The notes beneath the pieces are model-generated. The model was not told the DNA's origin. It made no database searches and saw nothing but the letters and a program-made list of their open reading frames with translations. The position numbers were made by a program, and so were the translations under genes. A stretch of DNA of 64,000 nt from Cyathus striatus (taxonomy: Eukaryota > Basidiomycota > Agaricomycetes > Agaricales > Nidulariaceae), in contig JAOVFP010000003.1 in the NCBI GenBank assembly GCA_025738555.1, forward strand, positions 1,426,001-1,490,000, written 5' to 3'. Below, piece after piece: positions 59,150-64,000 of the stretch; position 1 is the stretch's first letter; each line of letters begins with the position of its first letter.

Positions 59150-60180
59150 GATGGATTTTTCACTGGGGTTGAAGTCTGAAGTACAGACCATGAGTAATGC
59201 AAAAATAGTATTTCGAAAATGATATGCCGCCAAATGTCGTTGCGTAGCTTTCGGTCTGGGAGTCGAACCCAGCTTTCACGCGTTAAATTAGCATGTATGG
59301 CTATGTTATAACAGGCGTGTGTACTAGCCGATATACTAACATTAGTAACAAAGAGTTGGTACGTGTGCACACGACTATTTATAGAACGTCATTACAGTGA
59401 GCTGTTACTGAAATTAGAGAAGCGTTTCATGTGATCTTCTTGAACACGCTGAACCGTGATTCGTGCTGAATCACCGGCACCAGTAACTTAAATTGAGTAT
59501 AGTAGCTACAGCACACTAAAAAATCTTAAAATCACTTGAACATGTTGAATTCATCTAAATATACAGGTAACTACAGATCTACTAAATTGAGATATAAAGA
59601 CCATGACCTGTGTAAAAATTTAAGCTTACTACCGGACTGATATCTCTCTCTGGGAGTCGAACCCAGCCTTCAAGCGTAAGATTATAATCCACTGATACGT
59701 AGACAGTAGCCAATATACTATCAAAGAGATATAAGAACGGATGTTATTATGTGTAGGACTTATCTCCGATTCCGGTGAGCTGTATCAACTACCAAGGAAC
59801 GATGAGCTTTGAATTTTCTCTACATAGTAATTACCAGAAATTACATTGAATTGATGTCTTGGGATTATATTAGACACATTGAATCGTGTCGAGTCGTTTC
59901 CACTGCAAGTAAATAGCATACCTACTGTACCACTGAAATGATAACGTTACCCTTAAGTACAAGTAGCTTAGTAGATCGAATAAATAGAGATATAAAAGCC
60001 CTCAGTCGCGTAAAACAGATCAATCGGAAACACGGTAAACTGTGTCTTGGAGTCGAACCTAGCTTTCAGCCCTTCACACATTAAATCAAATTAAATACGA
60101 GACGTTGCATGTATGACAGGCGTGTGTACTATCCGATATACTAACAAAGACTCAGTACATGTGTACACGACTATTATAGG
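59150..60180 (-). repeat. Triplet of tRNA-Asp-like modules about 400 bases apart
   Basis: Three minus-strand modules each have an A-box-like TTAGTATATCGG/AGTATATTGG word and a B box GGTTCGACTCC (B boxes near 59263, 59657 and 60057; A boxes near 59335, 59727 and 60142). The text TTAGTATATCGGATAGTACA then CACGCCTGTCA resembles a tRNA-Asp with an insertion in the anticodon loop. In the middle copy TCTCTTT and AGAGAGA can pair as an acceptor stem and CTGGG/CCCAG as a T stem. The anticodon stems are poor, so I call them SINE-like rather than tRNA genes. CpG is kept here. Confidence 0.65.
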
Positions 60181-60182
60181 AC

Positions 60183-60640
60183 TTGATTCCAGTGAGCAGT
60201 ATGGAAAGACTCTTCACCCCAGGGACCTTCATCCTTATCGTGTCGATACGTACGATAACGCCCCCCACACCGGGAGCCGCCCAGCTCAAAGGTATACAAA
60301 AATATAATTCTCCTCCCGTTCCACACATCCACTTGCGTTTCCTCGGATGGAGGCGGAGGAAAAGTCGAAGAAGGCACGTAAAAGTCAGGCGGTATACATT
60401 GCTGCGATATTCAACATTCCCCCTTAGCCCTCTCCCTCTTATCCTTCCCCTTGAGCATAAGCTTACGCTCACTGGCAGCAGTTTCAACACCCCAACTAAC
60501 AGCGCCACCCCCGAATTATCCAACACCGCAGAGTGAGGCCATTCATATGCCCCCTTGGGAACCCTTACACCAAACCATACGCAATCGTCAAACCAATGCG
60601 GTACGATCACTTTTATACTCCTTATCTGCATCGTTGTAGT
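60183..60640 (-). pseudogene. Rtt107-like BRCT fragment (third copy, part 1)
   Basis: Minus strand reads AMQIRSIKVIVPHWFDDC then VRVPKGAYEWPHSAV, parallel to 55840-55960, followed by a frame-shifted linker in which ELGGSR and VIVRID recur. The 3' edge abuts the tRNA-like block at 60182. Confidence 0.72.
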
Positions 60641-60689
60641 GTACTTCGCCTCAGCCGGGGAGAGCGAAAAGAGGTGTGTTATTTCGCGT

Positions 60690-60915
60690 GTTATGGCAGG
60701 ACGCCATTGTCCTGGATACAGCGAAGCACGATTACCCTTTGAAGGATAAGGAGGGGGAGAAGATATTCAAATCAACCTTGAAGAGGTTCTTCGGCGCGCA
60801 CAGTCAAGTCCATTAGCCTATTGCGAGGCAAGACGTTCTACCCCAAGGTTGATATCGATCATAAGGTGTTATCGAACGTCATCAATGCTTGTGGCGGCCA
60901 GGTATGTTTTGTTCG
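60690..60915 (+). pseudogene. Rtt107-like C-terminal BRCT fragment (third copy, part 2)
   Basis: Plus strand reads DTAKHDYPLKDKEGEK, INLEEVLRRAQSSPL and, after a frame change, SLLRGKTFYPKVDIDH and NVINACGGQ up to a GTATGT donor. This resembles the start of a BRCT domain (GKxFY...GGQ). It faces opposite to the BRCT piece at 60183-60640, so the locus is rearranged. Confidence 0.62.
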
Positions 60916-60962
60916 TCAAGTCCTTCATAGCATGCGCTTATGGTGATTCCCATAGCTGAATA

Positions 60963-62155
60963 TTAAACTACACACTTTTTGCTCTTGCCCTTGGCTTTGC
61001 TTGTGTTCTCCACGTCCTTCTTAGGCCCCCGGACGTCTTTTTGGCGTTTCCTCCTCCTCTTTGCGGGACGCAGAAGATCAGATTGTGAAGGTAAATTCCT
61101 CGTCTTCACCTGTGATTTTGATCTCGACAAAGCCTTCGAAGACTTCAACTCGGTGCGTGACTTCCTCTTCGCAAGCAACTTCCTCACAGGCTCACTCTCC
61201 TCCGCCTCGTATTCCAGATCAACAGCAGTATTGGACGGAGTAGTCTTCGCCTTTCCACCGATCTTGGATGAGGACTTGGCACCGGGGACACAGGGAGTAG
61301 AGTTCGACCTCCTAGCTGGCTCCTCCTACTCCTCGACAGGTTCCTACTGATGCCTCCTTTGTTTCTTTGCAAGCATTCCGTGGATTTCTCTGGCGGCTCC
61401 TCTTCCTCCTCGACAGGCTCCTTCTTAGACCGTCCCCTCTTCATCTTCTACATCCTTCCGAGGCCTCCGAACCTTCCTCGCCAGAGTCTTTGCAAACCGT
61501 CAGCAACAAGCACCTTCCTAGGCCTTCCCCTCTTATTTGGTTTCCCAAGCTTCTTGAACAGCACGTCGTCAGCAACAGAAATCTTTCTCTGCCTCCCGCT
61601 CTTCTTCATTGACTCCATAGGCTCATCGTCTTCCTGCTCATCTCCATCTCCATCTCCATCTTCATTCTCGTGCTGGCGCTGGTGCTGACGGTCCTGCTCC
61701 GGCTCCGGAGAAAAAACAGAAGAAACTGGAGGCTCAGTTGATGATGGGGATAGACCATGAGAGGGCTTTTGTTGCTTATGTTCCTGAGAGGCTGGAAAGA
61801 GCACGTCAGTGAGATACCACAATAAGGGAGAGAGGGAAGGAAGAAGAGTAAGGGAAAAGGGGGAGCACGTGCATGAGGAGGTGATGATAGGAGGGTGGGG
61901 TAGGGTGCAGGGTGGAGCAAGGTAAGGGTAGGAGAACATAGAGGGTAATGAAGGGCGAAGGTAGGACCGCAGTGCGAGAAGGGAAACCATTGGAGGAGGG
62001 GAGTAAGCAAGAGTAGGCAGATCCACCGATCTCGGACCTGTTCCCACGGTGGGTATCCCTCCCCCCCCCCCTCCCACCAAGCCACGCCAAACAATGGGCA
62101 AACAAGCTGTTTGGTTACGCATTTTTAAATCTCCGACCGAAGTCACAGCTGGCAT
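60963..62155 (-). pseudogene. Basic linker with AT-hook-like motif, probably from the BRCT gene
   Basis: Minus strand: an acidic/Ser-rich segment (EDGDGDGDEQEDDEPMESMK, about 61690-61610), then KPNKRGRPRK, an AT-hook-like GRP core, near 61545-61515. KRGRSKKEPVEEEEEPPEKS follows (61444-61385), and after a frame change and one in-frame TAG near 61335, GGKAKTTPSNTAVDLEY and a Lys/Arg-rich end (61190-60963). This looks like the disordered basic linker of nuclear scaffold proteins; attribution to the Rtt107-like gene rests on adjacency only. Confidence 0.45.
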
Positions 62156-62286
62156 CTGAAATCTGAACGTCGAATGATTGAACTGAGCATTTTCTCATCT
62201 TGCCTATCTCGTCGCTTATATCGCGCTCAAAGACGCGTCTTTTCGACGCGTCGTATCTTCTCTAATTCAACTGACATGTCAGCCAA

Positions 62287-64000
62287 CACCTGTATCTAGT
62301 GTATATAGCGGTAATGTTTTACTGTCTCATACTTCTGTTTCTGTACATACTCCTTCTCTCTGTTCGAGTTCAAGTACTTTTTACAGCTCCTTTTCTCAGT
62401 ACAAAGATGTCCTAGAGTCCTTTCTGTTAGGAAATCACAACGGCCTTTCAATTCATAAAGGAGATCCAAAACTCGGAAATTTCGAAGTTCTTTGCACTAG
62501 ATGTTATGGATATGTCAAACACGCGTTTAACCGTGGCTCATCTCAAATGGAGCAACATCAAAAAGGCAGTAAATGTTTCACTAAGTTTGGGGGTGAGTTA
62601 TTACTATTCCTATTCCACTGTATGTATCTGACTATCATTCTACAGAACGAATATATGACCTGTTCAAATTATTATCACGTTCTGAATCTTACAGTATGAT
62701 GATCCCCGCTACGTCTCAGACTCTCCCTCAGTGTCCCGGTTATACGTTCCACTGGAACCTTGGATCGCCATACCGATCATATCCGTTTGTACTGCACGAT
62801 ATTTCGAATAAAAACGCGCCGCAGTATGTTATTCTAAAGATCAACACACAAGATTCTATTCTTACCATTCGATCGCATCATTGCCTTGGAGCTTCAAGTG
62901 ATAGTAGTGCATGTATCTCATGCAAAGATACTGATAAGGCATTGAAGACAATCTTGGAGCGTGCACGCCACCACTCACGTGGAAAGCAGCGTAGTACACT
63001 TAGCTATGCACAACTCAAACAGAAGCTTGAAGATGTGGAAAAACTATACGAACATCAAAAATTTCTGGTGCGCTTTAGTACGCACTCTCTTTAAAATAAT
63101 ATAGGCTAATTTCTCATAGCATCTCAATGCTGCAAGGTCCATTAAACGACTTCAAGCTCACAAACTTACCTGGACCGAGCTGTTAAACATTGTGGGTACA
63201 CAAGATGTGCCCGCCCTTCATCGAGTTTTTCGAAATGCCAAATCGTTCAAGTGGAGCATTAAGAAGACACTGGAAATGATTCAGGATGCAGTAAACGGCG
63301 AATATCATGCGAAGGGATTTAGTGAACTAGAACTTGACCTCGCAAATGTCATTTATGATCTTGGTGGACAGGCAGCGCTACATGCTCTCCATCACTCACC
63401 TTTTGCCTTTCCTTCGCGCAAAACATTAACAGAATTGCGATCTGAGTATAATCTTCGTGTCAGTACTGGAAAGACAATAGCGGATGACCTTAGACACAAT
63501 ATGGAGGTCGTTTTAAATGGTGAAGATGATGTGAAGCCGGTTGGTGTAACACTCTGTATCGACGAAGTGGCTAGCGATGGAAGACTCAGCTGGATCTCAG
63601 CTACTGATGATATTGTCGGGCTCTGTCATGAGCATATATCTAATATTGAAAGCACGAAAATGGGACCTAGCTTGGATGTTATATATGCAATCTCTCAAGC
63701 CGTTCGTGATGGAAAGGTACATATTGGACAGGAAATTCTAGTTGCAGCACTTGGGCGCAATGACGATAAGGATTATGGTGCGAAGCCTATCCTAATTCTT
63801 CCTACATGTAAGCATGGATCATTTGAAGATGCTGCATTGCTGGTGGAGAAGATTCGTCAAGTTTATAGACTGTTATCTTGCGGTGAAGCTCGTCATGGTG
63901 AGATATGGTCTATTGCATCGGATGGTGATCCGAAACGTCGTCCTGCTTTATACATGCATTGCATGGTTCGTGAACTGTGCCCAGGTGATCCGCTATTTGA
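62287..64000 (+). CDS. Large transposon-like Agaricomycete protein, N-terminal part (runs off window)
   Basis: Exons to 62592, 62646-63067 and 63121-64000+ join in frame (GTGAGT and GTGCGC donors). A CxxC...H...C cluster (LCTRCYGYVKHAF then QHQKGSKCF) near residues 70-100 may be a BED-like or other DNA-binding zinc finger. Then comes a region rich in Lys/His, a coiled stretch (LKQKLEDVEKLYEHQKFL) and a long conserved-looking part: GFSELELDLANVIYDLGGQA, VTLCIDEVASDGRLSW, DDIVGLCHEH, YGAKPILILPTC, WSIASDGDPKRRPALYMH. I recall this as a very widespread, multicopy hypothetical family of Agaricomycetes, and the Asp-rich core would suit a transposase; that is inference. The upstream start is unclear, with no in-frame ATG visible after 62260. 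The C terminus is outside the window. Confidence 0.72.

Overview
The window looks like a filamentous-fungus nuclear chromosome, most likely a basidiomycete (Agaricomycetes). The evidence is spliced genes with 45-60 base introns, a TPR-CHAT gene, an F-box/LRR gene with the basidiomycete N-terminal layout, a KDZ-type (SWIM and Cys-cluster) transposon protein, RecQ-like helicase fragments, Rtt107-type BRCT fragments and a Ty3/gypsy pol remnant. No rRNA operon, CRISPR array or prokaryotic gene was seen. The species cannot be named from sequence alone.

Layout. 1-4064 is a tandem satellite of about 331 bases per unit with a higher-order repeat. 4400-15340 holds three spliced but damaged genes: two of unknown function on the minus strand, with tandemly duplicated exons and shared short introns, and a plus-strand KDZ-associated gene that carries a 16-base duplication frameshift and is cut by an insertion. 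15384-18645 is a foldback element with arms of about 780 bases. 18650-21330 is AT-rich with minisatellites. 21384-23678 is an intact four-exon gene of unknown function (714 residues). 24130-25480 is a GC-rich minisatellite island. 25740-28350 holds an inverted minisatellite, a decayed BRCT gene fragment, tRNA-like repeats and an unassigned AT-rich stretch. 28357-35594 is a second, composite foldback element with 57-base minisatellite arms, terminal hairpins and an F-box/LRR pseudogene inside. It sits against gypsy pol remains (35600-37640) that are themselves split by a solo LTR. 38690-47100 is repeat territory that includes a second solo LTR and a hAT-like element with an 8-base target duplication. 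47154-50474 is an intact TPR-CHAT gene. 50500-64000 is visibly richer in CpG. It holds two nested MULE-like elements around a RecQ fragment, the best copy of an Rtt107-like BRCT gene, a TA-flanked MITE, a triplet of tRNA-Asp-like repeats, a rearranged second BRCT locus and the start of a large transposon-like gene that runs off the end.

Two themes link the window. First, several element classes can be defined by their own ends: 5-base LTR, 8-base hAT, 9- and 11-base MULE and TA target duplications. These allow the insertions to be ordered. Second, base composition is split. From about 15.4 kb to 50 kb nearly all CpG in old repeats has become TpG or CpA, while related copies beyond 50.5 kb keep theirs. 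This is what cytosine methylation followed by deamination (or a RIP-like process) would give. Two spliced genes, the CHAT gene and the 714-residue gene, remain open inside the depleted zone. The two foldback elements share terminal 9-mers (GTGTCAGCC) next to subterminal hairpins and minisatellite arms, and are the best candidate here for an undescribed mobile-element family.
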